A stretch of DNA of 64,000 nt from Paracoccus hibiscisoli. Lineage in GTDB: Bacteria > Pseudomonadota > Alphaproteobacteria > Rhodobacterales > Rhodobacteraceae. Made by a program: the position numbers and the translations under genes. The stretch spans positions 1-64,000 of the forward strand of contig NZ_SUNH01000004.1 of assembly GCF_005048265.1 (NCBI RefSeq), given 5' to 3'. Numbering within the stretch: the first letter of the stretch is position 1; the number at the start of each line of letters is the position of its first letter. This document shows, piece by piece, positions 24,939-36,002 of this stretch. The notes below the pieces were generated by a model. The model saw only the letters and a list, made by a program, of their open reading frames with translations. It had not been told where the DNA came from and did no database searches.

Positions 24939-26968
24939 TGCCCCATTCCGATGCGCCCCCCCTGCGCTTTGGCGACGATCCGCTGCTGTGGGCTGCCTGG
25001 CTTTATTATCAGGACGGCCTGACCCAGGCCGAGATCGCGACGCGGATGGGCGTGTCGCGGCCTTCGGTCAACTCCTATCTGGCGGATGCGCGGACCCGCG
25101 GCATCGTCTCGATCGAGATCGACCCCGAGCGGTTTCGCGCCCTCAGCATCGCCAAGGCCATGCAGGATCATTTCGGCCTGGACGACTGCTTGGTCATCCC
25201 ATCGGGCGGCACGGGCAGCCCGCTGATCGACCGGCTTGGCGCGGCGGGCGCGCAGGTGCTGTCGCGGCTGGCGCGGTCGGGGGACACCATCGCGGTGACC
25301 TGGGGGCGGACCATGCTGTCGCTGGCCAACCGCATCGGGCGGGGCGGGTTGCAGGATCTGCGCGTGGTGCAGGCGACCGGCGGCACCACCGCCAAGATCC
25401 CCTGGACCCCCGAGGCCTGCGCGACCCGCCTGGCCGAGGCCCTGGGCGCGCGGTCGATCCCCATCTCGGCCCCTGCCATCGTGTCGTCGCCCGACATGCG
25501 GGCGCTGCTGATGCGCGAACCGGTGGTGGCCGAACAGATGGCGATCCTGGCGCAGGCGAACCGGATCGTGCTGGGCATATCCTCGCTGCGCCCCGAAAGC
25601 ACGATCCACAGCAGCGGCTTTTTCGACGGGCCGGGCATGCAGGGGCAGTATCACGCGGCGGTGGGCAGCATCGCGGGGCGGCTGATCGCGGCGCGCGGCG
25701 AGCCTGTGGACGGGCCGCTGGAGGGGCGCACCATCGGCGTCGATCTGGCCGCGCTGAAGACGGTGCCCTGCCGGATCGGTGTCGCGGGCGGCATGGACAA
25801 GGTGCAGGCAATCCTGGCGGCGCTGCGCGGCGGCTATGTCAACGTGATGGTGACCGATGCCGACACGGCCCGCGCGATCCTGACCGCCGAGGGGCACGAG
25901 GACGGCCCCGCGCGCCCTGTGGCGGCGGCGCCCGCCGCGCTGCCCGAACGGGTGCGAATCAAGAAGTTCCTCAACCGCCCGCAGGATGCCGTCAACGAGA
26001 CGGTCGAGGGCGCGCTGCTGGCGCATCAGGGCCTGCTGGCCCCGATCACCGGCGCGCCGCGTGCCCTGCGCGCGGTGGATGGCGCGCGACCGGGCAAGGT
26101 CGGGCTGGTCATCGGCGGCGGTTCGGGGCACGAGCCGGGGTTCTTCGGCTATCTGGGGCGCGGGCTGGCGGATGCGGTGGCCATCGGCAATGTCTTTGCC
26201 GCGCCGCCGCCCGACCCGATCCTGGCCGCCACGCTGGCCGCCGACGGGGGCGCGGGGGTGCTGCATATCTTTGGCAACTTCTCGGGCGACGTGATGAACT
26301 TCGAGACCGCGGCCGAAATGGCCACCGCGCGGGGCATCCGCGTTCGCACCGTGGTCACGACCGACGACATCGCCTCGGCCCCCGTTGATGCGCGCGCGGC
26401 CCGGCGCGGGGTGGCGGGCAACGTCTTCGTCTTCAAGATCGCCGGGGCGGCCTGCGACCGGATGCTGCCGTTGGAGACCTGCGCGGCGCTGGCGTTGCGG
26501 GCCAATGCGCGCTGTCACACGATGGGCATCGCGCTGGAGCCCGGCGCCTCGCTGGAAAGTGGCAAGCCCAGCTTTCGCCTTGGCCCCGACGACATGGAGA
26601 TCGGCGTCGGCGTGCATGGCGAACGCGGCATCGCGCGCGCCCGCCTGACCACCGCGGACGAGGCCACCGACCTGATCGTCGACCGCATCCTGGACGAGAT
26701 GCGCCCGGCCGAGGGCGACCGGGTCGCGCTGCTGGTCAATTCCCTTGGCGCGACGCCGCAGATGGAGCTGTACATCCTGAACCGCCGCCTGCGGCAGCGC
26801 CTGCGCGCGCGGGGCGTGGGGGTGCACCGGACGCTGATCGGGCATTACTATACCTCGCTGGACATGGCGGGGGTGTCGATCACCGCGCTGCATCTGGACG
26901 ATGAGCTGACCGCGCTGCTGGATCACCCCTGCAGCGCGCCCGCCTGGACCCAAGGGGGGCGCCCCTAG
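24938..26968 (+). CDS. SorC-type transcriptional regulator fused to a DhaK kinase domain
   Basis: The 676-aa protein has an N-terminal helix-turn-helix (GLTQAEIATRMGVSRPSVNSY), a SorC/DeoR-class sugar-binding domain to about residue 315 (SGGTGSPLIDRLGAAGA, GGTTAKIPWTPEA, VAGGMDKVQAILAAL), an Ala/Pro linker, and a full DhaK domain from about 335. The DhaK catalytic positions are all kept: His398 in GGGSGHEPG, Asp451 in NFSGDVMNF and His560 in GVHGERG. ATG 24938 overlaps the DhaL stop by one base. It could be a regulator that binds or phosphorylates the same keto-sugar it controls. Its 3' end overlaps the convergent ribitol dehydrogenase gene by 4 bp. Confidence 0.9.
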   Translation: MPHSDAPPLRFGDDPLLWAAWLYYQDGLTQAEIATRMGVSRPSVNSYLADARTRGIVSIEIDPERFRALSIAKAMQDHFGLDDCLVIPSGGTGSPLIDRLGAAGAQVLSRLARSGDTIAVTWGRTMLSLANRIGRGGLQDLRVVQATGGTTAKIPWTPEACATRLAEALGARSIPISAPAIVSSPDMRALLMREPVVAEQMAILAQANRIVLGISSLRPESTIHSSGFFDGPGMQGQYHAAVGSIAGRLIAARGEPVDGPLEGRTIGVDLAALKTVPCRIGVAGGMDKVQAILAALRGGYVNVMVTDADTARAILTAEGHEDGPARPVAAAPAALPERVRIKKFLNRPQDAVNETVEGALLAHQGLLAPITGAPRALRAVDGARPGKVGLVIGGGSGHEPGFFGYLGRGLADAVAIGNVFAAPPPDPILAATLAADGGAGVLHIFGNFSGDVMNFETAAEMATARGIRVRTVVTTDDIASAPVDARAARRGVAGNVFVFKIAGAACDRMLPLETCAALALRANARCHTMGIALEPGASLESGKPSFRLGPDDMEIGVGVHGERGIARARLTTADEATDLIVDRILDEMRPAEGDRVALLVNSLGATPQMELYILNRRLRQRLRARGVGVHRTLIGHYYTSLDMAGVSITALHLDDELTALLDHPCSAPAWTQGGRP

Positions 26969-27693
26969 ACGTCGAAATTGCTGGGCAGCACGATCATGTC
27001 ACGGATGGTCACGTTGCGCGGCCGCGTCAGCATGTACATCAGCGCGTCCGCCACCTCGACCGGCTCCATCAGCGCGCCCGCGTCCTTCATGCGCTGCAGG
27101 CGTTCCGGCTCCCAATCCGCCAGCAGGGCCGAGACGACCGGCCCCGGAGAGACCTGCGCCACCCGCACCCCATGCCTCATCAGCTGGCGGCGCATGGTCT
27201 GGACGAAACAGGTCACGGCCCATTTCGACGCGGAATAGACCGGCTCCACATGGATCGGCGCATGCCCCGCGATCGAGCTGGTGACGATGATGTCGCCCGA
27301 CCCGCGCGCGGTCATGTGGGGGGCGACCGCATGGACGTTCTTCATCACGGCATTGACATTCAGGTTCAGCATGCGGTCGATGGCGGCCGGGTCGGTATCG
27401 ACCAGATCGCCGCCGATATAGCTGCCTGCGTTGCACAGCATGATGTCGATCTGGCCGACCTTATCCAGAATGTCGGGCACCATCGCGTTGCAGCTGTCGG
27501 CGTCCAGCAGGTCGGTCACCTGGGCTGTCGCATCGCGGCCCAACTCGTGCGTCAGGGCGTCCAGCGCGTCGGCATTGCGGTCGACCAGCACCACGCGGGC
27601 GCCCGCCTCCAGCAGCGCGCGCGTGGTTGCCAGCCCGATGCCCGATGCGGCCCCGGTGATCGCGGCAACCTTGCCGTGCAGGTCTTGGGACAT
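26965..27693 (-). CDS. rbtD: Ribitol 2-dehydrogenase (SDR)
   Basis: The 242-aa SDR opens GKVAAITGAASGIGLATTRA and ends NVTIRDMIVLPSNFDV, very similar to Klebsiella ribitol dehydrogenase as I recall it. The middle block CNAGSYIGGDLVDTDP and catalytic YSASK agree. It oxidises ribitol to D-ribulose with NAD. ATG 27693 is behind AAGGAG; an in-frame upstream ATG at 27744 lies before that site. It is the last gene of the leftward pentitol operon, downstream of a ribulokinase-like gene. Confidence 0.9.
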   Translation of the reverse strand: MSQDLHGKVAAITGAASGIGLATTRALLEAGARVVLVDRNADALDALTHELGRDATAQVTDLLDADSCNAMVPDILDKVGQIDIMLCNAGSYIGGDLVDTDPAAIDRMLNLNVNAVMKNVHAVAPHMTARGSGDIIVTSSIAGHAPIHVEPVYSASKWAVTCFVQTMRRQLMRHGVRVAQVSPGPVVSALLADWEPERLQRMKDAGALMEPVEVADALMYMLTRPRNVTIRDMIVLPSNFDV

Positions 27694-27718
27694 GGTATTC
27701 TCCTTGGGATGTGTTCGG

Positions 27719-28432
27719 TCAGACGGCCAGAAAGCCGCCGTCAAGGGGCAGGACCGCCCCGGTGATCAGGCCCGCGTCGTCCGACAGCAGCAGGGCGATG
27801 GCGCGGGCGACGTCCTCCGCCTCGGCAAAGCGGCCCATCGGGTGGCGGGCCATCATCGGGTCGCGCTTGGCCGGCGCGCTCCAGGCGGCGGCGGCCAGTT
27901 CGGTCAGTGTGACGGTCGGCGCGATGGCCACGGCGCGGATGCCGTGGGGACCCAGTTCGCGCGCCATGACGCGGGTCGCGCCCTCCAGCCCGGCCTTGGA
28001 GGCGGCATAGGCGACGTGGTCCGGGAAACCGCGATGGCCCGCGATGCTGGTGACGTTGACGATGGCGCCGCCGCCGCCCGCGGCGATCCGGGCGCGCGCG
28101 AATTCCTGCGCGCAGATCAGCGCGCTGCGCAGGTTGATGTTCATCACCGCGTCATAGCCGGCATCGGTCAGGTCCAGCAGGCCCTCCAGCACGTTGGTGC
28201 CCGCGCAGTTGACCAGGAAATCGCAGGTCCCGGCCTGGGCCATCGCGTCGCGCGCAGCCGCCGGGTCGGACAGGTCCGCGACGATGGCCCGGGCGTCCAG
28301 GCTGTCCAGGTCGGACTGCGTGCGGCTGATGGCCGTGACCCGCGCGCCGCGTTCGGCCAGCAGGATGGCGGTGGCCCGGCCGATGCCCTTGCCCGCGCCG
28401 GTGATGATGACGGATCTATCCGTGAAGGGCAT
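27719..28432 (-). CDS. SDR oxidoreductase, L-xylulose reductase/pentitol dehydrogenase-like
   Basis: The 237-aa classical SDR has TGAGKGIGRATA, NCAGTN, catalytic Ser in NVTSIAGH and YAASKAG. The C-terminus GLITGAVLPLDGGFLAV resembles dicarbonyl/L-xylulose reductases. Lying between a pentulose kinase and ribitol dehydrogenase, it probably handles a second pentitol such as xylitol or arabinitol; the exact substrate is not readable. It overlaps the kinase gene by 17 bp. Confidence 0.8.
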   Translation of the reverse strand: MPFTDRSVIITGAGKGIGRATAILLAERGARVTAISRTQSDLDSLDARAIVADLSDPAAARDAMAQAGTCDFLVNCAGTNVLEGLLDLTDAGYDAVMNINLRSALICAQEFARARIAAGGGGAIVNVTSIAGHRGFPDHVAYAASKAGLEGATRVMARELGPHGIRAVAIAPTVTLTELAAAAWSAPAKRDPMMARHPMGRFAEAEDVARAIALLLSDDAGLITGAVLPLDGGFLAV

Positions 28433-30038
28433 CGTGATCTCCTCTCAATGCGGCGCCGATATCGCCGCGCAGGTCGCGGGCGGTGGCCTGAAGCGTCAGA
28501 AACGCCCGATAGCGTGCGGCATGCAGGCGCTGGCTGTCGGGGTCGGGGTGATGGGTGGTCAGGACGCGCGACATGGCGGGCATGGCCGAGGCCAGGTCGG
28601 GAAACACCCCACCCGCGACCGCGCCCAGCATGGCCGCGCCCAGCAGCACGGGCTCATCCGCCGCCGCGGCATCGACGGGCAGGCCGGTCGCATCGGCCAG
28701 CAACTGGCGGATGCGCGGATGGCGGCCTGCGCCGCCGCTGATGGCGATGCGCGCGACCGGGGCCCCGTGGGCGGCCTGCGTCGCGGTGATCTGGCGCAGG
28801 CCGTAACCCAACCCGCAGATCCCCGCGACGTACAGCGACACCAGCGACGCCAGGTCCGTCTCCATTCCCTGGCCGCTGATGATGGCGCGGGCATGGGGGT
28901 CGGCAAAAGGCGCGCGGTTGCCCAGGAATTCGGGCACCACATGCAGGTGGGCGGCCTGCCGCACGGCGTCGGGGGCGGCCTGGCCCGCCAGCCATTCGGG
29001 CAGGGACTGACCCTGCGCGCGGGCGGCGTCGGCCGCCCGGTCATGGGCGGGGTGCAGGCGCAGCAGGTGGTCGATGGCAGCACCCGCGACCGACTGCCCG
29101 CCCTCGTTCAGCCACATGCCGGGCACCATGGCCGAGAAATACGGCCCCCACACGCCCGGCACGAAGGCCGGTTCCCGCGTCGTGGTCATGGTGCAGGAAG
29201 ACGTGCCGAACACATAGCCCACCGTGCCCACCGCATCGCCCATGGCGGCGACCGTGCCGACCCCGCCCGCATGCGCGTCGATCAGCCCGGCGCCGACCGC
29301 GATGCCCGCGCGCAGGCCCATCGCGCGCGCCGCATCGGCGGTCAGACCCGCGCCAAGGGGGGTGGCGGGCGGCACGACCTGGGTGCCGATGCGGGCGAAC
29401 CCTTCGTCGGCCAGCACGTCCAGACCGATGGCGCGGAAATAGTCCGCATCCCACCGGCCCTCATGCGCCAGATAGGTCCATTTGCAGGTCACCGTGCAGG
29501 TCGAACGGGCGGTGCTGTCCGTGGCCTTCCAGGTCAGGAAATCGGTCAGGTCGAAGAAATGACGTGCCGCGTCAAAGACCTGGGGCCGGTTCTCGCGCAG
29601 CCACAGCAGCTTGGGCGTCTCCATCTCGGGCGAGATGCGCCCGCCGACATAGCGCAGGACATCGTGCCCGCCTGCATTGATGCGGGCCGCCTGATCGACC
29701 GCGCGGTGGTCCATCCAGACGATGATGTCGCGGTCGGGATGGGCGGGGTCACCCACGCCCAAGGGCGTATCGCTCACCACCACCAGCGAGCAGGTCGCGT
29801 CGAACCCGATGCCCACCACATGGGCCGGGTCGATCCCGGCCTGCGCCACGGCGGCGCGGGTGGCGGTGCAGACCGCGTCCCAGACCTGCGCGCTGGACTG
29901 TTCGGCGATCACCCCGTCGGGGCGGTGCATGGCGATGTCGCATTTTCCGGTGCCAAGCGCCGCGCCCGTGGCGTCAAAGACGCCCGCCCGTGCCGATCCG
30001 GTACCGACATCGATGCCGATCAGATATCGGCCCATCAT
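28416..30038 (-). CDS. FGGY-family pentulose kinase, probable D-ribulokinase
   Basis: The protein of about 540 aa has the FGGY ATPase fold: LIGIDVGTGSARAGVFD, IVWMDHRA, catalytic Asp in GLIDAHAGGVG, and AISGGAGRHPRIRQLLAD. The FGGY signature region reads GYGLRQI. FGGY enzymes with this layout act on D-ribulose or ribitol, fitting the adjacent ribitol dehydrogenase, so D-ribulose 5-phosphate is the expected product. Starts at 30044, 30038 or 30035 are possible; 30038 has the best-spaced GGGA. It overlaps the permease stop. Confidence 0.88.
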   Translation of the reverse strand: MMGRYLIGIDVGTGSARAGVFDATGAALGTGKCDIAMHRPDGVIAEQSSAQVWDAVCTATRAAVAQAGIDPAHVVGIGFDATCSLVVVSDTPLGVGDPAHPDRDIIVWMDHRAVDQAARINAGGHDVLRYVGGRISPEMETPKLLWLRENRPQVFDAARHFFDLTDFLTWKATDSTARSTCTVTCKWTYLAHEGRWDADYFRAIGLDVLADEGFARIGTQVVPPATPLGAGLTADAARAMGLRAGIAVGAGLIDAHAGGVGTVAAMGDAVGTVGYVFGTSSCTMTTTREPAFVPGVWGPYFSAMVPGMWLNEGGQSVAGAAIDHLLRLHPAHDRAADAARAQGQSLPEWLAGQAAPDAVRQAAHLHVVPEFLGNRAPFADPHARAIISGQGMETDLASLVSLYVAGICGLGYGLRQITATQAAHGAPVARIAISGGAGRHPRIRQLLADATGLPVDAAAADEPVLLGAAMLGAVAGGVFPDLASAMPAMSRVLTTHHPDPDSQRLHAARYRAFLTLQATARDLRGDIGAALRGDHDALHG

Positions 30039-30986
30039 CGCCATTCCCGCCCGATATAGATCGCCAGCAGGATGATCAGGCCCTTGATCACGTCCTGCAT
30101 GTAGGGGTTGATGCCCATCAGGTTCAGGCCGTTGTTCAGGATGCCCAGCAGCACCGCCCCGATCAATGTGCCCAGGATCAGCCCGCGCCCGCCCGCGATG
30201 GCAGTGCCGCCCAGAACCACGGCGGCGATGGCGTCCAGCTCAAAGCCCACACCGGCGTTGGGCTGGCCGCTCATCAGGCGGCCGGTCAGCACGATCGCGG
30301 CCAGCGACGCGGTCAGTCCGGAAATGGCATAGACCGCCAGCTTGACCCGCCGCGTGCGCACGCCCGACAGGCGGGCGGCGGTCTCGTTCCCGCCGATGGC
30401 ATAGACGTGGCGGCCAAAGGGCGTGCGCTGCAGCAGCACCCAGGCCAGCGCATAGACGATGACCATGATGATGACCGGGACCGGGATGATGCCCACCCGG
30501 CCCACGCCGAACCACGACACCCAGCCCGGCAGCCCGCTGATCGGATAGCCGCCCGAATAGATCAGCCCCAGCCCCCGCGCGATGCCCATCGTGGCCAGCG
30601 TCACGATGATCGCGGGCATCTTGCCCCAGGCGACCATCACGCCGTTGAAGACGCCCAGGCCCGTGCCCACCATCAGGGCGGCGGCGATGCCCAGGCCCCC
30701 GTGCAGCCCCATGTTCACCATCAGACCCGCCGCGACCGTGCCCGCCAGCGCCATGACCGCGCCGACCGACAGGTCGATCCCGCCGGTCAGGATGACAAAG
30801 GTCATGCCCACCGCCAGGATGCCCACGACCGACACCTGCCGCAGCACGTTCAGGATGTTGTTCACGGTAAAGAAGTTGTCGCTGGCAAAGGCCATCATGA
30901 CCGATACGACGATCAGCCCGACCAGAGGCAGGGCCAGCGGCGAATGCAGCAGCCAGTCCAGGGCGCGGTGTCTTGCGGTGTTTGCG

Positions 30987-30997
<11 letters not shown>
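30035..30997 (-). CDS. Sugar/polyol ABC transporter permease (RbsC type), ribitol operon
   Basis: The 320-aa membrane protein has [41 protein letters not shown] and the C-terminal [15 protein letters not shown], diagnostic of RbsC-type permeases. It overlaps the ATPase gene by 11 bp and the kinase gene by a few bases, so it is tightly coupled in the leftward operon. Confidence 0.93.
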
Positions 30998-32489
<1,492 letters not shown>

Positions 32490-32507
32490 CCTGCCCGCCT
32501 TTCGTTT

Positions 32508-32534
32508 GGCCGCGCCCCGACAGGGGGCACGGCC
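32508..32534 (-). terminator. Intercistronic hairpin after second binding-protein gene
   Basis: On the minus strand GGCCGTGCCCC pairs with GGGGCGCGGCC across a 5-nt loop, one pair being G-U. It lies just after the binding-protein stop and before the ATPase gene, the same position as the 21643-21671 hairpin in the other importer operon. Confidence 0.65.
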
Positions 32535-32541
32535 GGGTTCA

Positions 32542-33459
32542 TCACCAGCTGAAATCAGCGGCGTTTTCGGCGTCGACCGTGCGCACGTCGATCGGCACCT
32601 CGGTGGGCACCACGCGGGCGCCCCAGTATTGCGCCAGCGCCATGCCCAGGCCCACGCGGACCTGATCGCGCGGGAACTGCGCGGTGGTCTGGATGAACGG
32701 GCCGCCATCGGCGATGGCCTGCACCGCCTCGGGGGCGCCGTCGACCGAGGTCAGCTTGATGTCGCGGCCCGACCCCTGGATCGCGGCCAGCGCACCCATC
32801 GCGCCGCCATCGTTGACCGAGAAGATGCCCGCCAGGTTCGGATGCGACTGGATCATGTTCTCGACCACGCCCAGGGCGACCGAGCGGTCCTGACGGCCGT
32901 TCTGGGTTGTGACCAGGGTGATGCCCTCATGTTCGGACAGCGCCTCCTGGCAGCCCTCGACGCGCTGCAGGATCGGCACGACCGGGATGCCGTCCAGAAT
33001 GGCGACCTCGCCTTGGCCGCCCAGGGCCTCGGCCAGATAGGCGCAGGACTGATAGCCCGCGTCGCGGTTCTTGGAGCCGACAAAGGTGTCGACGGGGCCG
33101 TTCGCGTTGGCATCGACCGCGACCACGATCACGCCCTGATCCTTGGCCATGCGCACGGCCGATTCCACGCCCGCGCTGTCGGTCGGGTTCAGCAGCAGGA
33201 TGTCGATGCCCTGCTGCAGCATGTCCTCCACGTCCGAGATCTGCTTGGCCACGTCATGGCCCGCATCGGTCACGATGACGCGGGCGCCGATCTGGGCCGC
33301 GGCCTCGTTCAGGGCCTCCTGCATGGAGACGAAATAAGGGTTGTTCATCTCCTGGAACGTCATGCCGATGGTCAGCTGGTCGTCCTGGGCGGCGGCGATC
33401 CCGCCGGTGGCGGCCAGCGCCAGCGCGGCGGCGGATGCGGTCTTGAGCAAGGTGTTCAT
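32542..33459 (-). CDS. Sugar/polyol ABC transporter substrate-binding protein, ribitol operon
   Basis: The 305-aa protein has a signal peptide ([16 protein letters not shown]) and a RbsB-like fold with [56 protein letters not shown] and [15 protein letters not shown]. It is the second gene of the leftward operon, after the AraC-type regulator, and probably binds ribitol or a related pentitol. Confidence 0.93.
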   Translation of the reverse strand: MNTLLKTASAAALALAATGGIAAAQDDQLTIGMTFQEMNNPYFVSMQEALNEAAAQIGARVIVTDAGHDVAKQISDVEDMLQQGIDILLLNPTDSAGVESAVRMAKDQGVIVVAVDANANGPVDTFVGSKNRDAGYQSCAYLAEALGGQGEVAILDGIPVVPILQRVEGCQEALSEHEGITLVTTQNGRQDRSVALGVVENMIQSHPNLAGIFSVNDGGAMGALAAIQGSGRDIKLTSVDGAPEAVQAIADGGPFIQTTAQFPRDQVRVGLGMALAQYWGARVVPTEVPIDVRTVDAENAADFSW

Positions 33460-33553
33460 GATAGTCCTCCCGTTTCTTGGTCAGTGGGCAGTCCCCCTCC
33501 GGCCGCGGGCCTCAGGGGTCCGCGTTCGCAGGGTATGGGGTGAGGGGCGCGTC

Positions 33554-34435
33554 TCAGCCGGCCATGCGGATCGTCTGCTGGGCCGCGAAGGTCGCGCGGA
33601 ATTCCGATGGCGCCATGCCCTTCAGCTTGAGGAAATGGCGGTTGAAGTTCGACAGGTTCGAGAACCCCACGTCAAAGCAGATGTCGGCGACCCTGGCATC
33701 GGGGTCCGACAGCAGCATGTGGCAGGCCAGGTCGATCCGCATCTGGTTGCGATAGCGCACCAGCGTCGTCCCGGTATGGCGCTTGAACGAGCGTGAGAAC
33801 GCGCTCACGCTCTGGCCGGTCAGGCGGGCCAGCTCGGTCTCGCTGACCGGGTCCAGCAGGTTCCCGCGCAGATGGGCCAGCGCGCGGTTCATGTCGGATT
33901 CCCCGGCCCGCTGCATGTCCAGCACAAAGCTGAGGCTGGCCAGCACCTGCGATTTCGGCGCATGGGCCAAAAGGTCCAGGATCTGGAAGAACAGCCCCAG
34001 CCTGCGCACGCCCCGCGCCTCGATCAGGGCGCGCATCAGCGGGCGGACCGCGCGCGATGTCGCGTCGTCGAACAGCAGGCCGCGGCGGCTGCGCTCCAGC
34101 AGGGTCTGGACGCTGTCCATCTCGGGGAAGGCGCGGGCCTGCTCGACAAAGCTTTCGGGGAACTGGATCACCTCGGTCCGGCAAGGAATGATCTCTCCGG
34201 GGCGGATGTCGCTGATCCAGTTCTGGGGCAGGTTCGGGCCGGTCATGATCAGCTGTCCGGGGCCGAAATCGCCGATGTGATCGCCGATATAGAACCGCCC
34301 CGAGGTCGCCACGACCAGGTGGATCTCGTATTCGGGGTGGAAATGCCAGCGCACCGTGCGGAACGGATAGCCGTGCTTCCACGCGGCAAAGGATTCACCC
34401 TTGCGGATGTGAACCAGCTCCAGATCAGGCTGCAT
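33554..34435 (-). CDS. AraC-family transcriptional regulator of the ribitol operon
   Basis: From ATG 34435, behind GGAGGAGG, the protein is 293 aa. An N-terminal cupin-like effector domain (WHFHPEYEIHLVVATSGRFYIGDHIGDFGPGQL) precedes two AraC helix-turn-helix motifs (ELARLTGQSVSAFSRSF and RVADICFDVGFSNLSNFNRHF). It is read in the same direction as, and 94 bp before, the importer genes, so it probably activates this operon in response to a pentitol. Confidence 0.9.
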   Translation of the reverse strand: MQPDLELVHIRKGESFAAWKHGYPFRTVRWHFHPEYEIHLVVATSGRFYIGDHIGDFGPGQLIMTGPNLPQNWISDIRPGEIIPCRTEVIQFPESFVEQARAFPEMDSVQTLLERSRRGLLFDDATSRAVRPLMRALIEARGVRRLGLFFQILDLLAHAPKSQVLASLSFVLDMQRAGESDMNRALAHLRGNLLDPVSETELARLTGQSVSAFSRSFKRHTGTTLVRYRNQMRIDLACHMLLSDPDARVADICFDVGFSNLSNFNRHFLKLKGMAPSEFRATFAAQQTIRMAG

Positions 34436-34748
34436 CGACCTCCTCCCTTCCGCGCCAGCACCGGTCGCCGTGACGATCCGTGCCCCTCCAGGCGCTGCAT
34501 CATGACTAGCACGCATCGCCCGCGGGCAGCCACGACCTCACGGGAAAAGTTCTGATACTTTTTTGACACGCCGCGCCGGAATTTCATCGGCGTTCGGGCG
34601 CGACGCGGTCATTTCCCTGCGCGGCGATGCTGCCCCGCAGCATTTTTAGCACGCACTGCGCCTGATCGGACGCAAATGGCCGCGTCCCGGGGGATGCGGC
34701 CATGCGGATCGGTCCAGTGCGGACCTATACTTTTCGGCAGGTCTGCGG
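34436..34748. promoter_or_regulatory. 313-bp gene-free region: araC upstream region and hairpin
   Basis: No coding frame is supported. A hairpin, ATGGCCGC (34676-34683) with GCGGCCAT (34696-34703), lies 46 bp after the dehydrogenase stop and may end its transcript. The AT-rich pocket at 34548-34570 is the best place for the leftward operon promoter; no convincing -35/-10 pair was found. Confidence 0.4.
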
Positions 34749-35792
34749 TCAGGGGGCGGGCATTTCGATCTGGATCTTGACGTCGGTGTCGCGTGCCTCG
34801 ACCGCGCGGTCAAAGGCCGCGATGCTGTCGGCAAAGGGCAGCGTGGCCGAGATCAGCGGCGTCAGGTCGACCTTGCCCGCCGCGATCAGCGCGATGGCGC
34901 GGTCATACATGTTGGCATAGCGAAACACGGTTTCCACCCGCAGCTCGCGGGCCTGCAGGCCGACGATGTCGACCGGCACCGGATCGACCGGCATGCCGAC
35001 CAGCACGACCGTGCCGCCCGGACGCGCCAGCTGGGGCAGGCCAAGGATCGCGGGCGCCGCGCCCGAGCATTCGAACACCACGTCCGCGCCCCAGCCGTTC
35101 GTGGCCTGGGCGATGGCCTCTGCCGCGGGGGTGGTGCGTATGTTGATCGTCTCGATGCCCGGATAGGCGCCGATGATGTCCAGCTTGGGCTGCGCCAGAT
35201 CCGAGACATAGACCTTGGCGCATCCCCCGGCCAGGGCGGCCAGCGCGGTCATCATCCCGATGGGCCCCGCGCCGGTCACCAGCGCGATGTCGCCCGGCTG
35301 GATGCGCGCGCGTGACGCCGCCTGCATGCCGATGGCAAAGGGTTCGACCATCGCGCCCTGGGCAAAGGACACGCTGTCGGGCAGGGCATAGGTATAGGCC
35401 GCCGGGTGCACGACCTGCGGCGTCAGGCAGCCATGGACCGGCGGCGTGGCCCAGAACTGCACCGCCGGATCGACATTGTAGATCCCCAGCTTGGCCGCGC
35501 GCGATGTGGGGTCGGGGATGCCGGGCTCCATGCAGACGCGGTCGCCGACCTTCAGGTGGGTGACGGCCTGGCCGACCTCGATCACTGTGCCGGAGGCCTC
35601 GTGGCCCAGCACCATCGGCTGTTCGACGACAAAGGGGCCGATCTTGCCGTGGGTATAGTAATGCACGTCCGACCCGCAGATGCCCACGGTATGGACCGCG
35701 ATGCGCACGTCATTGGGCGTCATCGGCCGCCCCGCATCGATGGGGCGCAGCGACAGGCGGCCCCTTTCCTCCAGCACCAGTGAAGTGTCCAT
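34749..35792 (-). CDS. Zinc-dependent MDR polyol dehydrogenase (xylitol/sorbitol type)
   Basis: The 347-aa medium-chain dehydrogenase has zinc-site motifs [17 protein letters not shown] and [12 protein letters not shown], and a Rossmann motif [15 protein letters not shown]. The catalytic-zinc Cys, His and Glu pattern fits xylitol or sorbitol dehydrogenase, which make D-xylulose or fructose. The structural four-Cys lobe seen in horse-liver alcohol dehydrogenase is missing, as in sorbitol dehydrogenases. ATG 35792 is chosen because GGGGGGA is 7 bp upstream; ATG 35798 is too close to it. It flanks the ribitol operon. Confidence 0.88.
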   Translation of the reverse strand: MDTSLVLEERGRLSLRPIDAGRPMTPNDVRIAVHTVGICGSDVHYYTHGKIGPFVVEQPMVLGHEASGTVIEVGQAVTHLKVGDRVCMEPGIPDPTSRAAKLGIYNVDPAVQFWATPPVHGCLTPQVVHPAAYTYALPDSVSFAQGAMVEPFAIGMQAASRARIQPGDIALVTGAGPIGMMTALAALAGGCAKVYVSDLAQPKLDIIGAYPGIETINIRTTPAAEAIAQATNGWGADVVFECSGAAPAILGLPQLARPGGTVVLVGMPVDPVPVDIVGLQARELRVETVFRYANMYDRAIALIAAGKVDLTPLISATLPFADSIAAFDRAVEARDTDVKIQIEMPAP

Positions 35793-35840
35793 CGTCATTC
35801 CCCCCGTATCTGCGATCCGACCGCGATCAAGCGTGCGTGG

Positions 35841-35888
35841 CGCGCAAATGTAAATTGGCGCCGGGGCTTTGGGCGCAAAAATTTGCGC
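35841..35888. promoter_or_regulatory. Paired inverted repeats between dehydrogenase and Crp/Fnr gene
   Basis: GCGCAAA (35873-35879), AA, TTTGCGC (35882-35888) is a perfect 7-bp inverted repeat. About 15 bp before it, gcgcgcaaatgtaaattggcgcc forms a second imperfect one using the same GCGCAA half-site. The 210-bp divergent gap holds them 50-100 bp upstream of the dehydrogenase and 115 bp upstream of the Crp/Fnr gene. They look like operator sites of an unidentified regulator. Confidence 0.45.
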
Positions 35889-36002
35889 AGGCGGCAAAAT
35901 TCTACCGATGCGGGGCGGGGATCTGCGCAGGGGATGGCTCCTTTGGCGTTGTATGCCCCGCGCGCAGGCCCCAGGATGAAGGCCGAACCAGGGAGTGCCG
36001 CG

